Below, piece by piece: positions 47,937-58,486 of a DNA stretch of 64,000 nucleotides. The position numbers and the translations under genes were made by a program. This DNA is from Trichomonas tenax (Eukaryota; Parabasalia; Trichomonadida; Trichomonadidae), in NCBI GenBank assembly GCA_023091735.1, contig JALKBU010000002.1:62001-126000 (forward strand). The letters are read 5' to 3'. Every line of letters begins with the position of its first letter. Within the stretch, counting starts at the first letter, position 1. The notes below the pieces were generated by a model, which was not told the origin of the DNA, did no database searches, and was given only the letters and a program-made list of their open reading frames with translations.

Positions 47937-50900
47937 TGAATCTTTAATTAAAAAGATTGTTGGTGCAAAGATTATCAAGAAATCTGCCGCTTTAAATGAT
48001 AATTCCATTTTCATTGATTGAGCAAACACAACTCATTTCACAGACTTCATCTTCAAAGATGATGTCCATCAGGAAATTTATTCCATTCTTTTGGAATAAG
48101 TTTCAAAATATTTTGAAAAGAAACAATCCATGTTCTATTTTCAAAAGTCAAAACAATGAATCCATTCACAAGAGATTCTTACACAAAATTGATCGCAAAC
48201 ATTATTTCAAAGTCTTCTAATGCAGCAACTAAATTTATTAAGAAAATTCAAAACGAAAAGATCGACAATGATACAGTTGTTTTTTCTCAAGAATATTAGA
48301 AGTTTCTGAGAAAATCAGTTCTGAAATTTTCGTCCCAATGATTAAGATCTGTCTTGAAAATGAACCAATTAATGATTTTGGAAGAATATGGGAAAAAAAA
48401 ATTGTTCAAATCAAAATTACCAAAACGATCTTCAGCAATTTTTAGTTTCAAATATTGAAGCAGACACTTATAAATTAGAAACTTTCAAGATTGTCATTAG
48501 TTGTCTATCAGAAAAGATTGCGCCACCAATTTTCAACGCAATTATAGATTCTATCAAGTCAGGAAACACAAACTTAATCAAACTTCTTGAAAAATTTGAT
48601 GTGAACAATGTCGTTAACTTGTTTGTCGAGAGATTCGCGGAGATCATTTCTCATATTTCGAAACATCATTTCTTGAAGATATTCGCATCAATTAAAGTTG
48701 GTTCAATAGATGTTCCGAGAGAAGTTCTTTAGAAATGGATTGAAATATTAAACAATGTTGAAATCGATCCAAGCTGTGATGATATTGTCATGTTTTTTGT
48801 GGCTGAATCATTAACATTGAACAGAAGTACCAGGTTAGTTAACAACACAATTAATAATGAATTTGAAACAAAATACTGGATTCCATTGATTAAGAACTTT
48901 AGTTACCACTCAGAGTTTGACAAGAAGCAATTACTGAATAAGAAACACTTTGACAAGATTAACGGTTAATTCAGAAAACTCTTTACGGAAATCTCAAAGC
49001 AAGAAACATTGTTAAATGTTGAATTCCTTTATTACCTCATAATCATAGCTCGTTATATCTATTCTCAGCAGCAATATGAACCACTTAATCCAAGCATAAT
49101 GACGGACGTTAAGTATAATGTCAATAGCAAAACAATATATTTGGATCCTATGATTCCACAAAGAACTCTTAGAAGAGCTTATCAATGCTTTACTGGATAT
49201 CAAAGAGTTAAATTTGAAACTGTTGGTAAAAATGAATACAAAGCAACACCTCACTAAAATAAGTCAATTACTAAAGGAAGCGATGATGATCAACTTGAAG
49301 TCTTAGAAGGAATCAGAGATAAGCTTTTCGATTTATTGAATGACAAAGAACAAAGTGAATTTGCTTTGAAATGTTTATATCAATTGAGAATTCCAAAGAT
49401 CGATAACTTATGACAGAAAAACTTAGTCAAAGCTCAGGAAATCAATTCAGATATCTGATGTGCTGCCCAAAGCAATCATTGAATGATGAAGTAATTAACA
49501 TAATTGCATCTAAACTTAAAGAAATGGATCCGAGCGGAATTTATGATGCTTGCAATGTTTTATATACAGTCGATGAATTCTCCAATGATGTTGCTTCAAA
49601 TATTATTAAATCTTTAGCCAAACTTTTTAAAGTTAAAGATATTGATTATTCGAAGGTTTCAATAGTTTTCAAATCAGCAGTAAAGTCTTTCAAGAATATT
49701 GATCCAGAGTTAATCATAAAAATAATTTCATCCAATAAAAAAGTAATATCTGATATTATTCCTTCATTTGAATTCATCGAGAACAAAGTCGAACTTTTCA
49801 ATATCTTAGTGAAAGATTCAAAATCAATTGCAGCATTTCATTATATTGTTGATTCTTCATGCGATTACAGACTTGCATTAAATGTTGCAACAGAAAACAT
49901 CAAAGATGATAATGCACCGAAATTGATAAAGAAGATCATTGAACTTCATCCAGAAATCACTGATGATGAACTCGAACAGTCTATTCAAAAAAACACTGGA
50001 ATTTTCCATGTAAGAATGGATTTATACCTCTCAATGCTGTTTTAGAAAGGCCACATTTTCATGAATTTATCAGGAATCGCTTAATTGATCTCCTTTCTGT
50101 CGAAATCGATGATTGGAATTACAATAGAGACTCAAATAAAAGATCAAAGTTTGATCTCACTGGTTTGAAGAATCTTGGTGCAACATGCTACATGAATTCT
50201 GTTTTTCAATGCTTATATCACATAGAAGCATTCAGAAACACCCTTCTTTCATTGAATTATGAAGAAGAGTGGCAGAAGAACTTGCAATTGCTTTTCAACA
50301 AGTTGAAATATTCGAAGTGTGATTATGTCAATGCAAATGAGTTTTGTAACACATTTAAATACTTTGGAAGTATCATCAACAAAACTGAACAACATGACGC
50401 ACAAGAATTCTTGGAATTTATGTTGAATGGACTTGGAGATGCAAGTAATTTATTCAAAGGAGAAATTGTTGCGAAATTGGAACATAATGGCATTGTTCTT
50501 AACGAGAAAGTTGAGAATTTGCAAATTTTGTCATTAACAGCAAAGAACTCTAAATCTCTTGATTACTTCAATGAGCATGAAATAATTCATGGATATTCAT
50601 CTGATTTACTCGGCAAAAATATTGATATAGAGAGATACACATAAATCAGAACACTTCCAGAATATTTGATTGTTCACTTGAAACGCTTTGACTTTGATTT
50701 GAACACTTACACGAATATTATCGACATTCCACATGATCTTAATATTGGCAAAATAAGTGAAGTTGATGCAGACTACCAATTGATTTCTGGCATCACTCAT
50801 TTAGGAGAGCCATCACATGGTCACTACAAAGCACTTTTGGAATCAAATGATCACTTCTTTTTGTTTGATGATAAAGTTAGGCGCATCATGGGCAAAGATG

Positions 50901-53349
50901 CCTATTTGCATGTCCTTTCTGGATCGGACCCTCTTTTAGCAAAAATTGGAGTCAGTGAATCGATTCAGTTATTGCTCAGCCAATTTTCTGAAATGAATGA
51001 AACAGGTTATTTATTATTCTACAAGAAAACAGCATCGCCAAAAATTGTTGATGAAACAAAATGCGATCAAGAGATACTTAATTTAATTGAAGAGGAAAAT
51101 AAGAAATATATTGATACTCAAAATGCCTTTGATCCATCATTGCGTCCAATTATTCTCGCCATAAAAGATAAGGATGTAATTGAAAAGTTCTTCTTTAATG
51201 TTTTCATTCGTTCCATATTTGGTGATGATGAAGAAGCATTAGATATTGAAAGTATTCTCTCGGAAAGCAATTTCAAGCTCGATAATTCAAAATATTAAGA
51301 CTTTATCTTTAATTGCTTAACAAGTGGCAAAGATGAAAAGCTCAAACATATATTAGTGAAAGTTGTTGCAAAATTTGAAAACAACGAAATTGTTGATCTC
51401 ATTTATGCAAAAATGATTGAAATAGAAAAGAATCGGCGTTGCTTAAATAGTCTCATTGATATTATCATTGAATTGGGCAACAAGAACCTCAACAAATTTG
51501 ATCCTAAGAGAATTCTTAAGTATTGCATCGATTCATTAATCAGAGTCAATAGTGCTGTTTATACAAAAAGCTGCAATTTTTCAAATGTTTGCCAAATATT
51601 CAAGGATCATAATCAATTTATGAATGATGAAATTGTTAATATCATTGTTGCAAATGCAAGCATTTTACTTCAAAGCACTGATCACTGTGTTAAATTTATG
51701 GAATTAGTGATCAATTATAACCCAGATGTTTCAGTGAAGCTCGCTCAAAACATTGTTGATGGATCTCCAGGCCCAGCTGCACCATTCTTGAGTTCAACAT
51801 TCCTCGAATTAATCAAACTTTGTCCTACAAAAATCGATAAAGTTTAAAAGATATATCTTCAAACAACGAAAGTTTCTCAAACAAAAATTGCCGAAGCATT
51901 AGAAAAATATCCAAAGAGCGATGATGGTTTATAAAATATCAGAAAATATGTCTTCGAAATGCTTTACATGTTGAATGTTAATGATTGTATGGATTGCAGA
52001 TATCGGTCCGAACAAACATTTATAAATATTTTCAAATTTGTTGGAATGAATGGTTCTTTGACAGAGACTCCACGTGATAAGAGAGATCTCATTGTGAAAT
52101 ATCGATTCACAAATATTTTGCCAGTTTATATTGAAGAAACAAAACAGTTTTATTATTTCTTACAAAACAAATTGAACGATATCATTAGAAATCCTTAAAC
52201 CTTTTATCAGGGTGCAGACATCTCCAGAAAGGCTATTAACATATTGAGAATTTGTAAGTGCATTGGAGTCTCATTAGATTTGACTAATTTGGAATCCCAG
52301 AATTTACTTCTTGATTTTGTTGAAGTAATGTCCAAATTCGAAATCAAAGAGGATCTAAATATTATCGAAGCAATTTGTTGCATCGAAATTAAAGAACAAT
52401 GCATTTATTAATTGAAGCCTCGTATAAATTCATTGTTAGACAATCTATTTGATCACAAATTGACAAAAGAAGATAAAAATGAAAGAGCATTAGTTGTTTT
52501 ATTCTATTTTGCAGATATTTTCGATGATGCACTTCTCATTCAAATTTTATCAAATGCCTCAGTTCGAGATTCAATTTATGATGCCATGGAATTTGAAGGT
52601 CAAATCATTGATGCTCTTCTACCATTAGTACCAAAATTCAAAGATATAATTAAATCGGTAATCGATGGACATGAATCGTTATTATCCACACTGAACAAAA
52701 CCTGCATTGAGTTCTATCGCAAACTTGATTATGTAGTTCCACAGCATATCATTGATAATGCAATCAATGCATCACTTAATTTCCTTTTAACAAACAAAGG
52801 AGAACCTAACTACTTTGATAAGATGTGTGATAAGCCGTTGGTAATTAATGATCCACGAATCTATTCTGAATTTGAAAAGATTTGCAACAATTTGCCTTCC
52901 TACCTTAATGATCGTAAGAGTTTCAGTGTGAATACCAAGTTGGTAATGAAGAGTCAAGATTCAAACTTGGAAATGAATACAAAGATTTCATTTTATCATC
53001 TGATAATATTTCTGATTTACTAGAACCGGTGTATCTCCCAATAATAACTGTATTGATAAGAGATGGTGTGGGAAAGAATTTATCATGGATATTGCCAGTG
53101 ATGCTCAAATTTTACAAGAAACTTAGCATGAAAGAAATCGAAAACTTTGAACCATATTTGACCGATATTCTCAGAGAATTCAAATCTGAACAAGAAATCG
53201 AATTAGTAATATCAGTTATTAAGGAGGAAACTGATAAGAAAGGAAAATTCCTTTTAATTGATTTTAGAAGCATCTTCTTTGCAAACTTGAAAATTCTTGA
53301 AAGAATTTCAGGAATATCAGGACATGATATAATGAAGTTAACGAAGTAA
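47937..53349 (+). pseudogene. Decayed ubiquitin C-terminal hydrolase (USP, peptidase family C19), large
   Basis: A 5.4-kb decayed gene, about 1,800 codons. The catalytic core is at about 50159-51040. The Cys box is GLKNLGATCYMNS (near 50163), then EQHDAQEFLEFML (near 50390) and LFKGEI, then LPEYLIVHLKRFDF (near 50655) and the His box with SHGHYKALL (near 50815) and FFLFDD. These are the standard USP boxes. Long helical solenoid arms flank the core on both sides, as in USP9X/USP24/USP34-like enzymes. It is broken by frameshifts near 48400, 50015 and 52975 and by many nonsense codons (for example 48730, 48967, 49255, 50642, 51296, 51845, 51932, 52196, 52409). Conserved catalytic residues remain readable, so the death is fairly recent. 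The 5' limit is uncertain; the sequence from about 47830 may also belong. Confidence 0.85.
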
Positions 53350-53480
53350 TTTATGTTATAAATATATGAATATATTTAAATCTTGGTTTTTTCATTCGAT
53401 TTAATACATAAAAATTTGACATGTAAACTTAAAAAGCATTATTTAAATTATCTATTATAATATAAATTAAATAAATGTAA

Positions 53481-53552
53481 GGGACTTTAGCTCACCTGGG
53501 AGAGCGTGCGACTGAAGATCGCAAGGTACGTGGTTCAAGTCCGCGAAGTCCC
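53481..53552 (+). tRNA. tRNA-Phe (GAA), copy 2
   Basis: Identical over all 72 nt to the minus-strand gene at 8082-8153, with the same perfect acceptor stem and anticodon GAA. It is followed by T-rich sequence (a Pol III terminator) at 53554 onwards. The 3' end CGAAGTCCCA recurs at 54726-54735. Confidence 0.97.
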
Positions 53553-53553
53553 A

Positions 53554-54735
53554 ATTTTTTTTCCTTTTTTGAGCACTGAAAACATTACAGATGTCGTCCC
53601 AGAGGGAGATCTATCGATTGGTGAAGTTTCGCAGCTGAACTTATTGCAATCTGATCATCCATATGAAAACTCACAAGAGCAAGAAAAAATTATGGCAGAC
53701 TCAGCTAAAGAAGCAAGTCAAGACTTTCAACAAACTATTCAACAAAATCAAAACCTTGAAGCAAATCAACTAAATATTCCGCTTTTCTACCCTTTTCCAG
53801 TACTTCTCAGAAGAGAAGGGAATCCTGGAGGAGTAGGATAACAAAATAATGCACCGACTGCTCAACCAATCATAACAGTTGACAAAAATGAATATATTGG
53901 CACCACAACAATACGAACAACAGCAGTTCAATGCAATTACATCGCAAAACACAAACCCACAGGCTGAAATGCAAGTACAGCAGCAAAACTAAGCCCACGC
54001 TAAAGCACAAGAAAAAGTAAATGAACAAAATCAAAAGTCGATTGTATTATATACGAATAGCATGAAGAAAATCGAACACGACGTATTAGAGAGCATCAAA
54101 AGAAAGAAAGAAATTGCACAAGCAAACTTTTGGATCCTAGAGTTCATGAAATCGGTCGCACAAACACTAGCAAAGAAGCCCATTGACAACCATATTCACT
54201 AATGGACGAAACAAAATCCAAAATGGATTTCATGAAACAGATGCTTCAAAACGAGAAAGCTATGGAGAAAGAACAACTTAAACTTACTCAAGAAAACTTT
54301 AACAACTTAATGAATGTTATGCAACAGACGAATGAGAAAGAAAAGATGAAAGAACTCCAAAGTCATATACCAATGTTGGCAATAAACCTAGCGCAAGTTG
54401 CATCAGAAGATCTTGAATGGATAGATAAGATTGATAAAAAGGTAAGAAACTGAAGAAGATCCAATACTGTTTCTAAAATCAACATCCAAATACTTATTCA
54501 AACACAGAGAGAAGCAGAACAAGCTCAACGAGAAGAACAGAATGAAACAGGAATAGTTGACAACGTGAATCTAACAAGAGAAAACTTGAATCTAGTCACA
54601 GAGAACTCAAATCAAAATTCTTCTCAACTTTAACTAATTAACTCTTTGATGAGTCCATCATTCAGACATCATGAAGACGAGTTATTTAAGAGAGTACAAC
54701 CAGTACTAACTGAATAAAAAGTACACGAAGTCCCA
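53554..54735 (+). mobile_element. Candidate element bordered by copies of the tRNA-Phe 3' end
   Basis: The last 9-10 bases of tRNA-Phe (CGAAGTCCCA, 53544-53553) recur directly at 54726-54735. Between them lie 1.17 kb with a decayed Q/N-rich gene (53571-54634) and 88 bp that are also found beside the other tRNA-Phe. At 7951-8090 the same two borders enclose only about 122 bp, as if the cargo had been lost. This resembles integration at a tRNA 3' end. No integrase or transposase is visible inside, so the mechanism is unknown and the call is an inference from structure. Confidence 0.45.
53571..54634 (+). pseudogene. Decayed Gln/Asn-rich coiled-coil gene
   Basis: Pieces of one protein run across three frames: LSTENITDVVPEGDLS..., a Q-rich region (QQTIQQNQN), NIPLFYPFPVLLRREG, a second Q-rich region (QQYEQQQFNA), then a long helical segment with KEQLKLTQENFNN and VMQQTNEKEKMK, ending VTENSNQNSSQL before TAA. 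Nonsense codons occur at 53839-53841, about 53990, about 54200 and about 54451, each compatible with an ancestral Gln (TAA) or Arg (TGA). No known family. It lies wholly inside the element candidate and may be its cargo. Confidence 0.6.
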
Positions 54736-54919
54736 TTATATTTTTTCCTGCTCATATGATTATAATTATTAACTTCTGCTTTTTCATATTTTTATGCTAA
54801 TATAACGTGCACACCATCTATTCCATGTCTGAGCTGTTGGGTATAATAAAGAGTCACGAAAAGTGACTTGTTTACATGGCAAATGTATTTCATTTTGACA
54901 TGTAAAATTGATTGATTAA
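54638..54919 (+). repeat. 282-bp repeat, copy 2 (inverted relative to 7765-8047)
   Basis: It matches the reverse complement of 7765-8047 nearly base for base and ends at TTGATTGATTAA, where the other copy meets the retrotransposon. The segment from 54638 to 54725 lies inside the candidate tRNA-linked element, and 54736-54919 outside. Confidence 0.85.
54839..54907 (-). promoter_or_regulatory. ACATGTCA...CATGTAAAC...TCACTTTT module, copy 3
   Basis: On the minus strand: TTTACATGTCAAAATG, spacer, TTGCCATGTAAACAAG, initiator TCACTTTT, CGTGACTCTTTATTATACCC. The intact initiator contrasts with the degraded copy at 7777-7846. GTCACGAAAAGTGAC also forms a small hairpin. Confidence 0.45.
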
Positions 54920-55165
54920 TAAAAAAATCAAAATATATATAAATATATATTCAGCTGTTAAGAAACAACCTAGAAACTATATAAACTGAAAGATTTGTAA
55001 AGCTAAATATGACAATGCTCAGTTAAATATAACAATTGTGAATATATAATGCAAATTCAAAGAAAGTATATGTTTCAAACTACCGACTAAAATAATTTAA
55101 TAAAACAATCATAGTGATCGAATTTCGCATGAAATAACAAGTCTTAAATTATGACAATGGAAACT

Positions 55166-55633
55166 TCAATGTCGAGGATTCAATAAGCTGCAGATATTAA
55201 GGTACGATAGGTCGGTCTCATTTTGGTCAAGCTTTTGTGAAGAATTTCCAACCTTTTGTATCGATCTAGTAACGTATTCCTCATCTAGCATAGTTTGATT
55301 GATTTTCTTCTTGCGGTTTAACTGGCTGAACCTGATTTTAACCTGATCACCTGACCTATTCGTTGGCAGTCGTTTTGCAATTTTTGCCCAAGAATTTTTG
55401 AATATATGATGATACTGGATGATCAGATTGTCTTCATCCTGTGTGAATGGTGACATATTCTTGCTTAAAAATGATCGATAGCGTTCTTCAATAGATTTTC
55501 TTTTATGTTGATCTCCAATTATCTTCTGTATCTTTTGTATCGCGAGGTGCCTATCGTTTGCGTACTTTTTGAAGTACTTCTTTATGATTTCGTCATCAAG
55601 TTGTGAAAATCGATGGATCGTTTTTTGATTCAT
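55166..55633 (-). CDS. Myb-like DNA-binding protein, 155 aa
   Basis: A C-terminal-type Myb repeat is clear at about residues 60-107: PFTQDEDNLIIQYHHIFKNSW, AKIAKRLPTNRSGDQVKIRF. It has the spaced aromatic residues (F, the second position filled by W, and F) and the NRSGDQVKIRF recognition helix of the trichomonad R2R3-like factors. A degenerate first repeat occupies about residues 8-55 (RFSQLDDEIIKKYFKKYAN...IQKIIG...IEERYRSFL). A short helical tail follows. Proteins of this type in Trichomonas bind AACGAT-type sites; such a site lies before presenilin in this window, though no link is shown. The ATG is the first in frame. Confidence 0.88.
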   Translation of the reverse strand: MNQKTIHRFSQLDDEIIKKYFKKYANDRHLAIQKIQKIIGDQHKRKSIEERYRSFLSKNMSPFTQDEDNLIIQYHHIFKNSWAKIAKRLPTNRSGDQVKIRFSQLNRKKKINQTMLDEEYVTRSIQKVGNSSQKLDQNETDLSYLNICSLLNPRH

Positions 55634-56254
55634 CCTTTATAAAAATGAAGTGAGAGTTCAATTTTCCTGTGCTGATGAAAGGGAAAAGAAATGACTTCAA
55701 TAAAGCGTTTTGACAATTCCGAAACAATGATTATGTCATCGAACTGAATTACTCATAAAAACAATACCTATGCATGCTTCTTAATAAGAATTTATAAAGA
55801 TTTTCGATTTATAAGCAAATGACATCAAAAATGATTCAATCATGGCGTTCATCAAAAATCATTCAATTTCCAGCGATACATTGCATTGCACACAAGGTAT
55901 TTGGTGGAATCCTGGATTTATATTTGATGAAATATATTTTTGTTATTAAAGTTTGCTAATGCAGAATTGTTATATACACATCCAACGCTAAACATCAGCA
56001 CGTTTATTTTGGATTGATTTTGAAAATTTTAAAATATTTAATTTTATTACTATTTAACAGCGATGAATCTATTGGCATGGAGGCATAACTGGCAGGTTAA
56101 CTTCATGAATACTCATGATGCCCTAAATTATAAATCCACCTTCTTATTTTATTATACCCTTATTATTTAAATATCCCTTTAATTATTTTTCATGCCCTAT
56201 AAATATTTACCCCATAAATTAATGTTTTGCCCCTAAATTTCAAATCTAAAAAAA
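55634..56254. other. Intergenic region, divergent genes
   Basis: 621 bp between divergent Myb and bromodomain genes. From about 56120 to 56255 a degenerate unit (CCCTTA/CCTTAAATTAT-like words: ATTATACCCTTATTA, TATCCCTTTAATTA, CATGCCCTATAAATA, TACCCCATAAATTA, TGCCCCTAAATTTC) recurs about every 20-25 bp. No RNA gene seen. Confidence 0.45.
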
Positions 56255-56680
56255 ATGAGTGACGAAGAGAATGTTTTTTATAATCAATGTCAATACATTA
56301 TTAAGACATTGATGTCCGATCCTTCTTCATTTTACTTTTTCAAGCCAGTTGAGCCTGAATTGGACGGTGCTCCTGACTATTTCAACTACATCACATCTCC
56401 AATGTGCTTCTACGTCATTCAAGAGAAGCTCATTTCACACAAATATCAGTATCCTGAGGAATTCATCGCCGACGTTCAATTAATTTGGCATAATGCGAAA
56501 AGCTATAATGGAGAAACAAACCATGTTTACCAAGCAGCGGAAAACTTACGAAAGAAGTTCGAGCAGCTCAGTATGACACTTCCTAGGACTATTATGCCGG
56601 AAGAAAAGACATCTGTTCTTCAATTGTACACTGAAATGCGTTTTAAGCGCTATAGACAAAACAAAGTCACGCACTTATAG
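56255..56680 (+). CDS. Bromodomain-only protein, 141 aa
   Basis: One bromodomain fills almost the whole chain. FYFFKPVEPELDGAPDYFNYITSPMCF corresponds to the ZA loop (PVd...pdYy.iIk.PMdl), YQYPEEFIADVQLIWHNAKSYNGETN to the Y.s..eF..Dv.LiF.NA..YN block, and N85 is the acetyl-lysine-contacting asparagine. The ZA-loop PVEPELDGAPDY is slightly longer than usual. A basic tail (about 125-141) follows. No other reader or catalytic domain is present, so it probably acts as a small histone-acetyl reader subunit of a nuclear complex. It sits 0.6 kb from the divergent Myb-like gene. Start is the first ATG, after an A-rich leader. Confidence 0.93.
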   Translation: MSDEENVFYNQCQYIIKTLMSDPSSFYFFKPVEPELDGAPDYFNYITSPMCFYVIQEKLISHKYQYPEEFIADVQLIWHNAKSYNGETNHVYQAAENLRKKFEQLSMTLPRTIMPEEKTSVLQLYTEMRFKRYRQNKVTHL

Positions 56681-57051
56681 ACTGTATTAAGATCTAGGCG
56701 CTTTTCAAATATATTTTTGAAAAATTCAATCAAATATATGTTTAATATCTGTAATAGAAATGTATTATCTAAACTTCTTGTAGGTTAGTCTCCTACTTAA
56801 TCATTCGATTTCATGGTACTACGATTTTTCAATTTTTTTTATAGAATATAACAATAATGATGAATATTTGTATGGCCAAAAGTGAAATTATTTTGTCATA
56901 GATTAGCGCTCTATGTCTATCGAGAACAAGATTGAAGTATCAAAATTAGATCGCAAAAAAAAAATGAGAGTAAGTTTTGAGGCATCAATTATGTGCATAA
57001 AATATGTCAAAGTGATGATATATAAAAAGGAACTTTTAAAATATGAGAAAA
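56681..57051. other. Intergenic spacer, convergent genes
   Basis: 371 bp between the bromodomain and tetraspanin 3' ends. AT-rich; no feature seen. Confidence 0.5.
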
Positions 57052-57684
57052 TTACCAGCCATAAGATAATGGTTGCTCCATTGGTTGATTCTTCTTTGCT
57101 TCGTCGCTGCTCTTACATGTCTTCCAGAATGCGATGCCGGCGGCAAGGAAGAGAAGAAGTGCTGTAATGCCAGTGCCAGCATAAATGAAGTTGATGTACT
57201 TCTTGATCTTGCCCTCAATCTTGTCCTGGCATGCTGGCCTATCTGGCTTTGTAGCATTAGTCCAGCCAGCGCAGTGAAGCTTGTCTTCAACTTCTTCGAT
57301 TGTCTTTCCAATTGAGGTGGATCTATTAACATGATCCCATTGATCAGCAATCTTGCCCCAGATCTTCTTGTTGAACAGGATGTAAAGGACGATAGCAGCA
57401 ACCATAGCACCAGCATAGACGAAGAGAATGACGCCAAGGATGAAAGATGGGCATCTGGCATCAGTGCATGAAGCGTAGATAGCAAAAATAAGAACGAAAA
57501 CAGAAGCGCAAAGGATGATGATCGAATAAACTAAGAGTATGGTGTCATCGGTGACTTTTGTAATCTTGTAGTAGTCGAGAAAATAGATAGAGAGGCCAGC
57601 AACGGCCGAGATGATGCCGATGCAGATAAACGAGATAATAAACAGTGAGAACTTGGCACAGCAGCCCATTTTTCGTAGTGTCAT
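57052..57684 (-). CDS. Tetraspanin-like protein, about 210 aa
   Basis: Four membrane helices are visible: about residues 12-35, 50-72, 80-103 and 170-193. The larger extracellular loop (about 105-168) carries HCAGW and a later Cys (PDRPAC), which corresponds to the CCG motif of tetraspanins with the first Cys lost. A juxtamembrane MGCCAK gives likely palmitoylation sites, and the C-terminal tail ends LSYGW, a YxxΦ-like signal. The open frame runs nine codons further up only from a TTG; I take the first ATG (57684), though the second, at MGCC (57669), is also plausible. Trichomonad tetraspanins reach the surface and endosomal membranes and are linked to contact and vesicles. Base composition is GC-richer than neighbours, suggesting high expression. 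Confidence 0.88.
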   Translation of the reverse strand: MTLRKMGCCAKFSLFIISFICIGIISAVAGLSIYFLDYYKITKVTDDTILLVYSIIILCASVFVLIFAIYASCTDARCPSFILGVILFVYAGAMVAAIVLYILFNKKIWGKIADQWDHVNRSTSIGKTIEEVEDKLHCAGWTNATKPDRPACQDKIEGKIKKYINFIYAGTGITALLLFLAAGIAFWKTCKSSDEAKKNQPMEQPLSYGW

Positions 57685-58282
57685 AACCGCCGATTTTCGA
57701 TAATTTGGCAATCAAAAAAAAAAAAGAAAAAAAATCACACCGGATCCGCCCAAAATGTAATCAATCTCTTTGAAAACCTTACAAAGTATTAACTCACTGT
57801 TGCTTCTCTGTAACTATCAAAAGAGAAATGGCATAATTCAACTCTAATTTGCGCTTTTCAGTTTGGAAAAATATTATTTTTTGGAGGAACGCTTGAAGGT
57901 ATAGGTATTTGAGGTCCTTGGCTTTGTGTTTGTAGTGGATTCATTAGTCTGGGATTCATATTTTTTCATATTCAATATAAAAAAATTCGAAATATAAGAA
58001 CGCTTGCTTATATCTTGCATTGCCCGTTTGTGTACCTTTAGGGTAACAACACCTGATGATTTAATTCTGAAAATAGAATTGAAATTTTTTTATATTGAAA
58101 TGTGAAGTTGCGCATTTAGGAAAATTATAAGCCTTGACTGCGTATTTGAGTTCTTTTGCATTAAAAGTGTCTATTGTTTGATATATAAATATTGTTCACT
58201 TGTTTCATAGATCATAAGATGACAGATATGTTTTCATATTCATAAAGTATATAGGTGTGCAGTTTCTGTTCATTTTTGTTTA
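57685..58282. other. Divergent intergenic region with possible mini-ORF
   Basis: 598 bp. A 33-codon minus-strand frame at 57858-57959 (starts MNPRLMNPLQ, Pro/Gln-rich) is the only candidate, too short to call. An A-rich tract lies at 57713-57734. No RNA gene seen. Confidence 0.4.
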
Positions 58283-58486
58283 ATGAGCGAACAGAAAGAT
58301 TTCATTCCTCAGCAATTACCTCTGAAACAAATACAGAAAAATCACAACAAAAACGCAGAACATCTATTTTCTTTCCCTATTGTCTATGCATTGCCTTCTC
58401 AAACTCCATATATTATTAAATTGAACGAAAGAAGACTTAAACTTGCTGAAATTGCTAAAAATTACCCACAAAACGAGCAGCAGTAA
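58283..58486 (+). CDS. Small Gln/Lys-rich protein, 67 aa, tentative
   Basis: An ATG-started frame encodes a polar protein: a Gln/Lys/Asn-rich head (residues 1-27), a short hydrophobic-proline middle (LFSFPIVYALPSQTPYII) and a helical basic tail (about 44-60, LNERRLKLAEIAKNY). No signal peptide, membrane segment or family. It could be a real small gene, since its codon use resembles nearby genes and spacer frames of this length are rare in such AT-rich DNA, but there is no independent evidence. Confidence 0.4.
   Translation: MSEQKDFIPQQLPLKQIQKNHNKNAEHLFSFPIVYALPSQTPYIIKLNERRLKLAEIAKNYPQNEQQ

Noticed and set aside
47937..53349. Reassigned TAA/TAG codons (Gln) in place of a pseudogene
   Set aside because: In-frame TAA/TAG look Gln-compatible, but the locus also has true frameshifts, and every intact gene in the window ends at ordinary TAA or TGA and uses CAA/CAG for Gln.
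54839..54907. snRNA or other known ncRNA at the 70-bp module
   Set aside because: No recognisable U-snRNA motifs after the initiator in any copy; left as an unexplained module.
57858..57959. 33-codon Pro/Gln-rich minus-strand ORF
   Set aside because: Too short and overlapped by a second open frame of equal length; no homolog or promoter evidence.
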